Source: Treponema sp. J25 (GTDB lineage: Bacteria; Spirochaetota; Spirochaetia; Treponematales; Breznakiellaceae). From it: a stretch of DNA of 64,000 bases. The stretch covers positions 1 to 64,000 of the forward strand of contig NZ_PTQW01000020.1 in NCBI RefSeq assembly GCF_004343725.1, in the 5' to 3' direction. A model generated the notes under the pieces. That model did no database searches and was not told where the DNA came from. It saw nothing but the letters and a program-made list of their open reading frames with translations. The position numbers and the translations under genes were made by a program. Of this stretch, positions 54,020 to 63,043 are shown in pieces; position 1 is the first letter of the stretch; every line of letters starts with the position of its first letter.

Positions 54020-54718
54020 TTAGTCCACATAGAGCATCCGTGGCGCCGTTTCCTTCGCCACATAGTCGGACTTAACCAGTAAGACCTGCGGAATAATATC
54101 TTCCATCTTTTTCCGCTTATCGAAGTAGTAGGTTCGGATATTATTCGCCTGTCGGGCCATTTGCTCTTTGTCGGGATCGTTGGAGGTTCCCGCGAGAGAT
54201 CCAAGCTTATCTAGAATATCCAGAATACACCGATTGTTAGGATCATCCTGACCAAGCTCTTTATTCAGATGCTTCCCCAGGTTATTTACATCGTTGATAG
54301 ATACCGCATAAATCTTGTACCCATCCTTGGGAGATGCATAGGCCGCCTGAAGGATACCCAGTACAATAGAAAGGGTTATGGGGTAGATACCGCCCGGATG
54401 CCAGTTGGTAAGGAGCTTAAAGGCCGTGAAAGAAAGATAACTGTTCGGCTGGATGGGACTTAAGAGCAGGAAGGGATCTTTCTTACCTACCAGGGTATCA
54501 ATTACCCAGTGGTTTTCAATCTCAAGCATCTTTAGGAACACCGGATAATTATCGTTATTGAGCCCCGAAAGACTTAAGAACCGGGCAAAGCTGATGGCCC
54601 CCTCCACCGCCTCCTCCGTCCGGGATGCCAGCATGTTTTGCAGGATCCCGAGTTCTACCTGCATGATGGTTTCTTTTGACCAGGTCCGCTCGATAACCCG
54701 TTCAGTTTGTTTGTCCAT
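54020..54718 (-). CDS. Paralogue C of the same family
   Basis: The 232-residue protein is the promoter-proximal gene of the tandem set. Core: NDNYPVFLKMLEIENHWVID, GKKDPFLLLSPIQPNSYL, GIYPITLSIVLGILQAAY, GYKIYAVSINDVNNLGKHLN, DDPNNRCILDILDKLGSL, QANNIRTYYFDKRKKMEDII. It is closest to B by eye. AAGGAGG precedes ATG 54718 and a near-consensus promoter lies about 45 bp upstream. No signal peptide or membrane segment. No known family recognised. Confidence 0.75.
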   Translation of the reverse strand: MDKQTERVIERTWSKETIMQVELGILQNMLASRTEEAVEGAISFARFLSLSGLNNDNYPVFLKMLEIENHWVIDTLVGKKDPFLLLSPIQPNSYLSFTAFKLLTNWHPGGIYPITLSIVLGILQAAYASPKDGYKIYAVSINDVNNLGKHLNKELGQDDPNNRCILDILDKLGSLAGTSNDPDKEQMARQANNIRTYYFDKRKKMEDIIPQVLLVKSDYVAKETAPRMLYVD

Positions 54719-54763
54719 TACAACCTCCTTGTTTCATCTAGAAGTGATGGCACATCCATTTAA

Positions 54764-54791
54764 AGTCTAAAACAGCAAAACGACCTGTCAA
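54764..54791 (-). promoter_or_regulatory. Promoter of the paralogue C-B-A-pseudokinase operon
   Basis: On the minus strand TTGACA (54791-54786), 16-bp spacer, TAGACT (54769-54764), directly after the end of the kinase gene at 54819. This gives the tandem paralogues their own start of transcription. Confidence 0.8.
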
Positions 54792-54818
54792 GAGGAAAAT
54801 CATAAATTTTCTGAGTTT

Positions 54819-55736
54819 TTAAAGCTTTCTTTTATGCATATCCAGAAAACTCTTTCCTAGGGCTGCGTATTCATCATCCTGGCAAGAAGGGGTCTCGCAC
54901 CGTGGTTTAAACATGCTTCGAAAATAGGAAAGCACATAGTCTCGGCGTTCAATCAGATGACGGGCTACCGTTTCTGCCCGATTTACTGGTTCATCACAAA
55001 AACCATCAAATACGATGAGTGCAAGCTCCCGAAGCTCTTCCAGGGTAATGGATTCAAAAGCGCTAAGACGACTGGAAAAATCTTCTATGGAAAGGCGTTC
55101 AAAGTTATCGGGCCGGAGAAGGGTTAGAAAACGGGTTTTTTCGGTCCGGATCCAGCCGAATTTTTCGGGAGTACCGGTAATTTTCATGTATTCCGCCAGC
55201 ATATCCGCCTTATCATAATCGATGGCTACAATAAACGGACGATTTTTAGTATTGGTAATAACAAGATAATTATTGGGATTCCGGTCTTCATCAAAATAGA
55301 TCCAGCGGTTAATCAAATCGAGCCGCAGGATACCGATAAAGGGCTCTTCCAGATAATCGTAGGAACTGATTTGCATGAATTTCTGAACCGCCTTAGTCGC
55401 CCGATAGGGCTTCCCTTCAATGTAAAGGGCAGTAGTGGGGGCCGCCAGCGTTCCCGTTCGGTGATCCAGGAGGTAGGCCAGTTCACAAGATCGATGAAAG
55501 AGCATCTCTTCTTTTGAAAGAACCGGCTTAATAAGCCACAGGTGATTCTCTTCGTCCCGGGCAGCAAGGTAACTTTTTACCTGGGCATTAAAAGGAACCT
55601 CATCTTGGGCAGATAAGAGGGTAAGATGCAGGTTGTTTAAAAAAAACCCCAGTTCTTTTGTGGTTCTATCCAAATAATAATATCGAATAAGTGATGGATC
55701 ACCAATTTCCTGGCTCAGTTGTTCCCTACTATCCAT
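54819..55736 (-). CDS. HipA/PI3K-like kinase, unrecognised subfamily
   Basis: The 305-residue protein has the marks of the HipA/PI3K branch of the kinase superfamily: Lys70 in LWLIKPVLS (ATP lysine), Glu85 in CELAYLL, the catalytic loop DEDRNPNNYLV at 149-159 (DRxxxN, Asp151 and Asn156) and the metal Asp173 in VAIDYDKAD. All key residues are present, so activity is plausible, on a protein or small molecule. The family name is inferred from these motifs only. I chose ATG 55736 because GGAGG lies nine bases upstream; the start overlaps the phosphatase stop (ATGGATAG), showing coupling. A C-terminal CETPSCQ pair of cysteines follows the kinase core. Confidence 0.7.
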   Translation of the reverse strand: MDSREQLSQEIGDPSLIRYYYLDRTTKELGFFLNNLHLTLLSAQDEVPFNAQVKSYLAARDEENHLWLIKPVLSKEEMLFHRSCELAYLLDHRTGTLAAPTTALYIEGKPYRATKAVQKFMQISSYDYLEEPFIGILRLDLINRWIYFDEDRNPNNYLVITNTKNRPFIVAIDYDKADMLAEYMKITGTPEKFGWIRTEKTRFLTLLRPDNFERLSIEDFSSRLSAFESITLEELRELALIVFDGFCDEPVNRAETVARHLIERRDYVLSYFRSMFKPRCETPSCQDDEYAALGKSFLDMHKRKL

Positions 55737-56727
55737 AGTAATACACCTCCGCCGGTTTAGGAATCGCAAAATGGACCACCAATTTCCCTTCTTCAAAAGT
55801 AAAATAGGGGGCCCTGCTCCCTGATCCCGAATACAAAATGTGATGGTTTTTAATACCTATCACATTCATCCACACCCCTGTCTCGTTACCATCGTTCCAC
55901 AGAGGATTATGCCCCACGATAAAGTGGGTATCCAGGGGCAATCCTAATAATTCAAGACAGAGACGAATATCCTTTTCGCCATATTCCTTAAGGCTCGGAT
56001 TCCCATGGAATTCGTTTACCCTATTCCACAAAAGCTGGTGTAATTTTTCAGGATATTTCTTGATATTGATAAGCTCCTCCCGAACAACACCACCCCGGGG
56101 GGGGCCCGCATGGGTAATAACGAAACCTTCTCCAATAATAAAAACCGGCAGACATTCGAAGAATTCCCCCACCGCTTCCGCATAGGCCTCGCCCTTTTGG
56201 GCAATGAGCTCATTTTTAAATTCTACCCCCTGGGAAATACCACTTTTTCGTAATCGTTCATCAAAAGAATCATGGTTCCCTCGAATATAATAAATCTGAC
56301 CAGGATACTGTACAAAAAGTTCAAAGAGGGCATCCAGAATAGCCACCGAGCTTTTCATGTCCTTCATATATCCGGTTCGGTCATCATGCAGAATGTCTCC
56401 AAGAAAAACACATGCGGCTTCTCCTTTTTTTAAATCCTCGCGATTCGTACCATGGTCCAGAATTTTTTGAAGGTTTTCTAGATTTGCATGAAGGTCCCCA
56501 ATAATAATAGGTTTCTTATTCTGTGGGAAAAGAACCAGACCTCCCGGCTTACCTTCCTCATCAAGAAGCCGTCCTGACAGGTTATTGATACAATCAATCA
56601 CATAACGAACAAGGGGCACTCCAGACAGTGGGACACCTTCGATGGTACTACTGGTCCCTTTCCGGTTTTCCTTGGTTTTTGTAGTGGTAAGAGGAGCTTC
56701 CATTCCAAGATTCTTTTTTTTAGGCAT
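55729..56727 (-). CDS. PPP-type metallophosphoesterase (Ser/Thr protein phosphatase-like)
   Basis: The 332-residue protein carries the full metallophosphoesterase set in order: GDLHAN (77-82), GDILHDDR (110-117), RGNHDSF (149-155), THAG with His206, and GHNPLW (272-277). GDxH-GDxxxDR-GNHD is the PPP phosphatase signature, so dephosphorylation of phosphoproteins is plausible; a cyclic nucleotide or nucleotide substrate is possible. A 25-residue basic N-terminal tail precedes the domain. AGGAGG lies eight bases before ATG 56727. The kinase start is within its stop region, so the two opposing activities are made from one mRNA. Confidence 0.85.
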   Translation of the reverse strand: MPKKKNLGMEAPLTTTKTKENRKGTSSTIEGVPLSGVPLVRYVIDCINNLSGRLLDEEGKPGGLVLFPQNKKPIIIGDLHANLENLQKILDHGTNREDLKKGEAACVFLGDILHDDRTGYMKDMKSSVAILDALFELFVQYPGQIYYIRGNHDSFDERLRKSGISQGVEFKNELIAQKGEAYAEAVGEFFECLPVFIIGEGFVITHAGPPRGGVVREELINIKKYPEKLHQLLWNRVNEFHGNPSLKEYGEKDIRLCLELLGLPLDTHFIVGHNPLWNDGNETGVWMNVIGIKNHHILYSGSGSRAPYFTFEEGKLVVHFAIPKPAEVYYYG

Positions 56728-56968
56728 CGAATTATCCTCCTGGGGGTACCTAAGTATCTATTCGGTCCGGAAGAAAGGCTTTTTTCCCTTTCTTTTCAAC
56801 GTCCCCCGGATTTCCCCGCCCCTTCGGTACAGTAAAAAGGTGGGGAGAAGCCGACTTCTTTACAGTCCCCTCATTCAATAGGATAGGTCTTCGGCGTCCC
56901 CGCCTTTTCCCTTTGTCCCCCCTGAGATTCCCCCTCTCCCAGAGGACTGGCTCGTTCTTTCCTCGTTT

Positions 56969-57724
56969 TTAGGGCTTTTCTTTCACAAACCTTCCCCGGG
57001 CATCCCGACGTCGTTCTTTTCGTTTCTTTGCCAGTTCTTGATAATCCTCTTCAGGGGGGACCCCCAGCCTATCGGGAACCCGCACCAGGAGGGGTTCCGG
57101 AATAGCATCGACCAGGTCCCGGGTTTTATCAAAATAGGCGTAGCGGACACTAAAGGCCTGCTGAGAAAGGATGTTTTTGTCCGGCTCAGGGTAATAGCGA
57201 CCTATTTGACTTAACCTATCAAGAATATCAAGAATCAAGGCGTTGAGGGGATGGTCCTGGCCTTCATTTTTTAAAAGGAATTTACCCAGTGCATTGATGT
57301 CCATAATGGTGATACGCCTGAGGCGATAACCATCATCGGGATCAAAATAGGCGTTCTGGATAATTCCAAGAAAGGCTAACAGGGCGGGGACATAGATTTC
57401 GTCGGGGTGACGGGAAAACAGGGCTTCGAAAGCCGCATCTATCAATTCTTTGGTGGGTAAAATGGTGGAAAACAGGAGCCGGGGTTCCCGATCGTGGAGC
57501 AATTCATCCACGACCCAGGGATTATTGGTCATGAGGAGACGCATAAAAAGCCAGTAATTATCCTGGTTTATCCCCACCTTGCTCAGGTAGCGGGCAAAGG
57601 CAGCGGAGGCTTCTACCTGAACCTCGGTAGTACAGCCAAAGAGGGCATCGCGAATTTGAATGGCATGTTCCCGGATCAGCTTTTTATCCATTTCCAGGAG
57701 TGAAAAACCGCTTTTTAGTGGCAT
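56969..57724 (-). CDS. Paralogue D of the same family, with basic C-terminal tail
   Basis: About 251 residues from ATG 57724. The core is shared with paralogues A-C: QDNYWLFMRLLMTNNPWVVD, DREPRLLFSTILP, EIYVPALLAFLGIIQNAYFD, GYRLRRITIMDINALGKFLL, GQDHPLNALILDILDRLSQI, YFDKTRDLVDAIPEPLLVRV. It is the most distant member and has a Lys/Arg-rich tail (AKKRKERRRDARGRFVKEK). The start is uncertain: no candidate (57724, or in-frame 57835 and 57691) has a good ribosome site, and 57724 gives a length like the others. It is 241 bp upstream of the phosphatase gene on the same strand. Confidence 0.7.
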   Translation of the reverse strand: MPLKSGFSLLEMDKKLIREHAIQIRDALFGCTTEVQVEASAAFARYLSKVGINQDNYWLFMRLLMTNNPWVVDELLHDREPRLLFSTILPTKELIDAAFEALFSRHPDEIYVPALLAFLGIIQNAYFDPDDGYRLRRITIMDINALGKFLLKNEGQDHPLNALILDILDRLSQIGRYYPEPDKNILSQQAFSVRYAYFDKTRDLVDAIPEPLLVRVPDRLGVPPEEDYQELAKKRKERRRDARGRFVKEKP

Positions 57725-57835
57725 AGGGTGCTGCTCTATAGTACTTGTATCGGCACAAAGGGCCTCTCGGTTAAGGGATGCCTGCGAACAACCCTCAGAA
57801 AGAGGAGGGATCATCACCTGGGGCCCCCCTGCCAC

Positions 57836-58351
57836 AAAGGAACTGACCGAGCGGTCTTTCTTTCAGGAATGGTATGGGGTTCATTCTTCGCCCCTTCCAG
57901 GGAGCGAGAGGGGCTTCCCCCGGCCATGCTATAGAGGGAGGGGCACCCCTTTGCCCCTCTGGAAGGAATAAAAGGATTCGTTGCATGTGGTTTGCCCGAT
58001 GGATAGCTCATATTATTAATTGTGAACAAAAATGGTACATCTGCAAGGGGGGAAATAAAAATGATTGGCCCCAGCAAAGCCAAAAAGGCACCCCAAAAGT
58101 CCTAAGGGCCAAGAAAGCCCCCCGGTACATCGGAGCCACCGGAGAGGAGTCCGCCGGCCTCGACATAGGCCGGCGAAATCAAAAAAGGGAACAACAAAGG
58201 TCCCCCGGTACTTCGGAGCCACCGGGAAGGGGTCCGGCTCCCTCAAGGTGCTCCGGCGTGGCTAGAGGGGAGAGCACGGCCCCAATCAAGCGAGGCCAGA
58301 AGGAAGGCTCACCGGAGCATTAGAATGCTGGGGAAGGACCCTGTCTGTTAT
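57836..58351. other. GC-rich gene-free spacer with a 24-bp repeat and hairpins
   Basis: No convincing gene. The 24-bp sequence CCCCCGGTA(C) ... GAGCCACCGG occurs at 58119-58142 and 58202-58225 with one mismatch; each copy can fold into a short hairpin (CCGGT/ACCGG arms). Between them, CGCCGGCCT (58152-58160) pairs perfectly with AGGCCGGCG (58167-58175). The block is downstream of the giant lipoprotein gene on the minus strand and could hold its terminators or a structured RNA. Open frames across it (for example 57874-58323 plus) are Arg/Gly/Pro-rich and lack ribosome sites. Confidence 0.55.
58119..58225. repeat. Pair of 24-bp near-identical direct repeats
   Basis: Copies at 58119-58142 and 58202-58225, 83 bp apart start to start, differing only at one central base (A/T). 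A perfect 9-bp stem with 6-nt loop (58152-58175) lies between them. Confidence 0.8.
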
Positions 58352-61300
58352 TTATGGTCTTGTCTTTGTGCCCCCATCATTGGTAATACCGAACATGAAG
58401 GAGCCTCTATTCACTCCCTGAATTGTTGCATAAAGACTACTCTGCAAGGTCCTGCTTTCTCCCGGGAAAAGAGGATAGTACTCCTTAAAGGGAACCCAGG
58501 CATTTTTCCCCCAGCCCCAGGTTTTGGGTCCATAATTAGTGGCTTCATTCACATCGGTGGGGGTGGTGCCCAGCAGGAGCCCCACATAGGCGGTAGTATT
58601 AATATCCCAGGAGACCCAATACCAAATACTATTCCCTGTGGGATCCCCCGAGGCCAGTGTCATAAGCCGGATTCCTCCGTAATCATTTTCATCCCAGGAA
58701 AGAGGGAAGCCGGGAGTTAAAACCGAACCAGTTACCGCATCTCCTCCCCGCACCCAGGGCTGCTCAACAAGAGTATCGGAATATCCCTGGGCTGCAGTAG
58801 GATTAAGGCTCACCGGCCCATCATTATTAAAGCGAAGCACCGAACGGTAGGCCTGTTCCCAGGCATCACTGGACCATACCCCATCTTTGTAGGCCCGTGC
58901 TCTAACTCGATACTTAAGGCCCTGAACGAGATCGGTAGCGCTTCCAATGGTAAAGGAAGCGGTATAGCTCGTACTGCTAGTGGTGGGTTCTGCAGGAGCA
59001 GGAGGCCCTGCTTGAGCTGTTGGTTTCACACCATCGGTATTGATGTTTGGATCTATCGGCTGAGTGGCATACCAGGCAGAACTTTCGGTGTAATACACGG
59101 TGGCCCCTGGCGTACGGCATTCCATTTTTATCTGAGCCGTTAATGGCTGGCTTGCCCGTACCACACCGTTTGTAAGCGCCAGGGTTTCCCGGGATTTCCG
59201 GATCCTGATAATCGGGGCTTCTACTCCCTCTGGGGTAATCTGGAATCCCGAAGTTACCGCGGGATTCGGCCGAGAAAGCTGATCCACCACAAGCCCCGCA
59301 GGTAAAAGAAGATCATAGACAACTCCTTTAACCGGAAGGGCATAGGAACCCGCCAGGGTGATAGTAAGGGTATTTCCACTGCGGACCACGGCGCTCGAAA
59401 GGACAGGGATACTTACGCGATGTTCCCCCGCCGCTCGCAATACCGTTCGCAGGTTCGCATCAGTAATATCCGTGTTCCAGTCAAGGACATACTTCGCATC
59501 CAGATCAGGACCAGTTTCGGTAGCCCCATTGGTTCCCCGTTTGTAGGCATTCTGGAAGGTCGTCAGATTTGCGCCAGAAAGACGATTTGCTAATTCGGTA
59601 TATCGAGCTTCTGAAAGAACTGCAGGAACCCGATAGGAAACTTCAGGAATCTCCAGGGTAAGGGAACCACTTCCTTTGTAAATAGGACGGTTAAAGGTAA
59701 GGGTCAGGGTAGTTCCGGTAAGCGTAGCAGAGGTTAACAGGGGAACCCCCGTTACTATTTCGATAGTCCGCTGTTCCGCCAGGGTCCGACCACTTCCTGC
59801 AACAGGCAAGGTGATATAACTCGTAACCTCTGTACCAGTACTATCCATAAAATTTGTTCCTTGTGGAATTACAAGAGAACTTACATTCAAAGCAGCAGCG
59901 GCATCCCCTTCCTGGACAGTATAGCTGAAGGTAAGGGTGGTGGTACCGCTACCGCTCTCGTAACTTGCACTCCGAAGGGGGGTCGTATTCAATTGCAACG
60001 AAGGATTCCCTCTAACGGTAATGGGTTTGCGGAAATTCAGTTTAATATCAATGACCGTCCCTGCTCCATACCGTCCATCCGCCAGGGGAGTGGTTACCGA
60101 AAGCAGCAAAGGATCCTTATCGACTATGACTACTATAGAACTACTTGCCGGCGAGATATTCCCCGCCTGATCTGTCTGTCGGGCCGTTATGGCATATTCC
60201 CCATTGGAAGAAATAGTCACCACCCCCGTATAGGTCTGCCAGTGCCCTCCCCCATCAGTGGAATATTCAAGGGTGGCCCCGGATTCACCACTTACGGTAA
60301 AGGTCTGCGCCGCATATTTTGTGCCCCCTGTAATACCACTTATCGTGGGATTCGCCGGAGCGGTGGTATCAATCACTATAGATTTATCGAGGGAGCCTCC
60401 CCCCTGGGGGGTAAAGCTATTTCCGGCCCGATCTTTAATAGTGGCCCCGTTGAGTTCAAAGGCCGTTACGGCAAGGGCAGCAGTATTCTCCCCTGCCTGC
60501 ACGGTATATATAAACAGATACCACTGATCACTCAATTTAGTACTATAGGTAGCCACCGCATTGGCCCCACTGGATAACCTGAGACGGGGCGATCCGCTTA
60601 TCGTTACGGCCTCCGAAAATTCCACTTGCAGGAAGAGGGTTTTGTCCGCATTATAGCACCCCGCCGAACTAATAGCTTTATAGGGCTGGGTTGCCTCCAG
60701 GGTAGGCGCAATTGTATCTATACACAGGGACTTTCCACCCGCCAGGGAATTAACCCCCGTGGGAAGCGTCATAGACGTAGTTTTGCCACTACTGTCTTTC
60801 CATTGATGCCCCCCTGAAACAATAGCAGTCACATCCAGTTTCTCTACATTCGTGTCTCCCGCTGCAACGGTATACTGGAACACATGGCGAGCCGTACCAT
60901 TTCCACTAGAATACGAAGCGGTTCTCCCATTATTCAGGGTAAGGGTCGGATTTGAGGCGCCCCCACTAAAGGTAACATTTTTGTTAAAATCTAAATAAAT
61001 CGAAATAACCGTCCCCGCCGGGTAAGCCCCGTCGTCCTTATCGCTACTTATCCGAACCAGAACAGGATTATCGGTTTCCACTAAAAAAGACACCCGGTGT
61101 AGACCCTTATTACCGCCCCAGTCGCTTTGTTGAGCCTCAATAGTAGCCACCGCGCCAGCGGGAGGAACAATCTGATTGGTAGTCCAGGTATCATTGGTAT
61201 TTCTGGTAACCACAAAATTAGCTCCCCCCCACCGGACCTCAATCGGGCCTATCTTGTTTTTATCACTCCAGCGATCCGTAGAATCATCTTTCCAGGTTCC

Positions 61301-63031
61301 CGAAAAAGATACCGTATCGCCGACGCCCAGGGCCGGAAGAATTAAGGAAGAAGTTACATCATAATTAGTGATAGTTCCTCCCGAATGGACAGAAACTGTA
61401 TCAATTGTAAGTTCAGGGGCACTACGATCTCCCGGTACGTTTATCTGCTGGGTTCTTGTCTTTTCACTATTGTCTTTCGCCCATACCACAAAGGTCTGAT
61501 TCTCAAGTTTAAGGGTATTGCCATTGATCCCGAGATCTGAAAAAAGATTAAGGGAAAGGGAAAAATCTCGAATCACCCGACCTGCTTGAATTAAAGGATT
61601 CTCAAGGTTGGCAGCCCACACCTTGTTTCCCCTACCATCGATACCAACCTGGTTCCACCCCGCATAATTCCTATCCATGTACTTAAGGAGTTCTTCGCTC
61701 TGCTGGGATCCCGGTTTTATCCAGGCAATTTTTACCTGGGTAATTCCCGAATCATCATCGGCGGAGCCCCGAACCGTGAAGTTCCCGTTCGCATCACCAA
61801 AAAGGCTCTGGCTCGTATCTGGCTCAAGGACCGTGATATTGGGGAGCCCCACATCCTGAACGTAGAAATGACCTATCTTTACTGTTGATACCTCATCATA
61901 GATATCCGTACACCGGGCCTTAAGAGTATAGTTACCCATCTCATCCGGTACCGTAATGGACCAGGTTGTTGAACGGGGTGCTTTATTTGATAGATCTATT
62001 ACTTCTTCTTTTATAAGAGTAGTAGTTTGATAACGGTAGATTTCAACCCGAATTTCTTTGAGCCCATCGTCATCGTAAGCCTGCCCCTGAAGGCTATAGT
62101 TCGGCGCAAATTGGAAATTACCCGGATTTTCATCCTTTACGGGCAATACCACCCAGGGTTTGTCTGCCTCGGGCCAATAACAAAACCAGCCCTTACTCGC
62201 ACGTTCCCGGTTGTTTGCTTCGTCATATACATCCACAATTACCTGCAGGTAGGTTTTCCCTGTTACCACATTACCAGTAAGAGGCTCTTTAATTTCCGCT
62301 GGCGTAATAGCAAGGCTTCCACTCCGTTCTATATTTTGAAGGGTCTTCTCATAATAAATGGAATTATCTGTCGTACCGGCAAGCTGAAACACCAGGCTTT
62401 TCAGCTTGTTATTTTCAGCAATATTCCACGAAAAGGCGAGATCCCCATTAAAAAGCCGGGTAAGATTCACCGGATCTTCCAGTTGTAAAACGCCAAACCG
62501 ATCTTCCGGGCTTTGCCCCCCTAAAAGAACTTCTAACGAGGGAGTGTTTATAGTAAGAAGCGGGGGTGTTTTATCCACCACCACGGTTCGTTGCTGCACC
62601 GACTTGGAAGATACGTTCCCAAAGGCATCCCTGGAAGTAACGGTAATCACATACTCCCCCTCTGCGGAGTCACCCAGGGCTACGCTCGTTTCCCATTGGA
62701 CCCGCTTTTTATCCCCCAGGGCCTTCCCCGCCGTATCTGCTTGCCATGACCCTTCAGAAGAGGAGCGCCTCATCCAACCCGAATCCACCGCATACCGCCA
62801 CACCATACCCGGAAGCCGGTCTACAGTAATCTCCAGTTCTTTAAACTGAATATCATCTTCCACCACACCTTTTATCGTAAAGGTAGGTTGCACATTCTCC
62901 ATATAGGTCGGGCTGTGAATTTCCAGAACGGGCCCCGTCATATCTACCTGGGGCCCCAGGCCTACCACAAATTTACAGGCCCCCACGAGGAGGCTCAGGA
63001 TTATCAACGTACTGATAGAAAACTTTTTCAT
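58352..63031 (-). CDS. Giant surface lipoprotein with Ig-like and chitobiase-like modules
   Basis: About 1559 residues, lipobox LLVGAC (Cys19 from ATG 63031). The mature protein is a string of beta-sandwich modules: PVLEIHSPTYMENVQPTFTI (Ig-like) and relatives, then two or more modules of the type VRISSDKDDGAYPAGTVISI / ATYSTKLSDQWYLFIYTV / LSVTTPLADGRYGAGTVIDI with a following FTYTV(A/Q)-GD segment, a PTISGITGGTKYAAQTFTVS module, and C-terminal chitobiase-like (MECRTPGATVYYTES) and terminal (LTPGFPLSWDENDYGGIR ... IWYWVSWDI) modules. This is typical of spirochete surface adhesins or matrix proteins; ligand unknown. AGGAGG lies five bases before ATG 63031 (63034 is also possible). It follows the partial gene at 63044 by 12 bp. 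Confidence 0.75.
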   Translation of the reverse strand: MKKFSISTLIILSLLVGACKFVVGLGPQVDMTGPVLEIHSPTYMENVQPTFTIKGVVEDDIQFKELEITVDRLPGMVWRYAVDSGWMRRSSSEGSWQADTAGKALGDKKRVQWETSVALGDSAEGEYVITVTSRDAFGNVSSKSVQQRTVVVDKTPPLLTINTPSLEVLLGGQSPEDRFGVLQLEDPVNLTRLFNGDLAFSWNIAENNKLKSLVFQLAGTTDNSIYYEKTLQNIERSGSLAITPAEIKEPLTGNVVTGKTYLQVIVDVYDEANNRERASKGWFCYWPEADKPWVVLPVKDENPGNFQFAPNYSLQGQAYDDDGLKEIRVEIYRYQTTTLIKEEVIDLSNKAPRSTTWSITVPDEMGNYTLKARCTDIYDEVSTVKIGHFYVQDVGLPNITVLEPDTSQSLFGDANGNFTVRGSADDDSGITQVKIAWIKPGSQQSEELLKYMDRNYAGWNQVGIDGRGNKVWAANLENPLIQAGRVIRDFSLSLNLFSDLGINGNTLKLENQTFVVWAKDNSEKTRTQQINVPGDRSAPELTIDTVSVHSGGTITNYDVTSSLILPALGVGDTVSFSGTWKDDSTDRWSDKNKIGPIEVRWGGANFVVTRNTNDTWTTNQIVPPAGAVATIEAQQSDWGGNKGLHRVSFLVETDNPVLVRISSDKDDGAYPAGTVISIYLDFNKNVTFSGGASNPTLTLNNGRTASYSSGNGTARHVFQYTVAAGDTNVEKLDVTAIVSGGHQWKDSSGKTTSMTLPTGVNSLAGGKSLCIDTIAPTLEATQPYKAISSAGCYNADKTLFLQVEFSEAVTISGSPRLRLSSGANAVATYSTKLSDQWYLFIYTVQAGENTAALAVTAFELNGATIKDRAGNSFTPQGGGSLDKSIVIDTTAPANPTISGITGGTKYAAQTFTVSGESGATLEYSTDGGGHWQTYTGVVTISSNGEYAITARQTDQAGNISPASSSIVVIVDKDPLLLSVTTPLADGRYGAGTVIDIKLNFRKPITVRGNPSLQLNTTPLRSASYESGSGTTTLTFSYTVQEGDAAAALNVSSLVIPQGTNFMDSTGTEVTSYITLPVAGSGRTLAEQRTIEIVTGVPLLTSATLTGTTLTLTFNRPIYKGSGSLTLEIPEVSYRVPAVLSEARYTELANRLSGANLTTFQNAYKRGTNGATETGPDLDAKYVLDWNTDITDANLRTVLRAAGEHRVSIPVLSSAVVRSGNTLTITLAGSYALPVKGVVYDLLLPAGLVVDQLSRPNPAVTSGFQITPEGVEAPIIRIRKSRETLALTNGVVRASQPLTAQIKMECRTPGATVYYTESSAWYATQPIDPNINTDGVKPTAQAGPPAPAEPTTSSTSYTASFTIGSATDLVQGLKYRVRARAYKDGVWSSDAWEQAYRSVLRFNNDGPVSLNPTAAQGYSDTLVEQPWVRGGDAVTGSVLTPGFPLSWDENDYGGIRLMTLASGDPTGNSIWYWVSWDINTTAYVGLLLGTTPTDVNEATNYGPKTWGWGKNAWVPFKEYYPLFPGESRTLQSSLYATIQGVNRGSFMFGITNDGGTKTRP

Positions 63032-63043
63032 CATCGCCTCCTT

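Noticed and set aside
57874-58323. 149-codon plus-strand open frame in the GC-rich spacer, and a 66-codon basic frame at 58065-58265
   Set aside because: Low-complexity Arg/Pro/Gly/Lys translation caused by base composition; no ribosome site; crosses both repeats.
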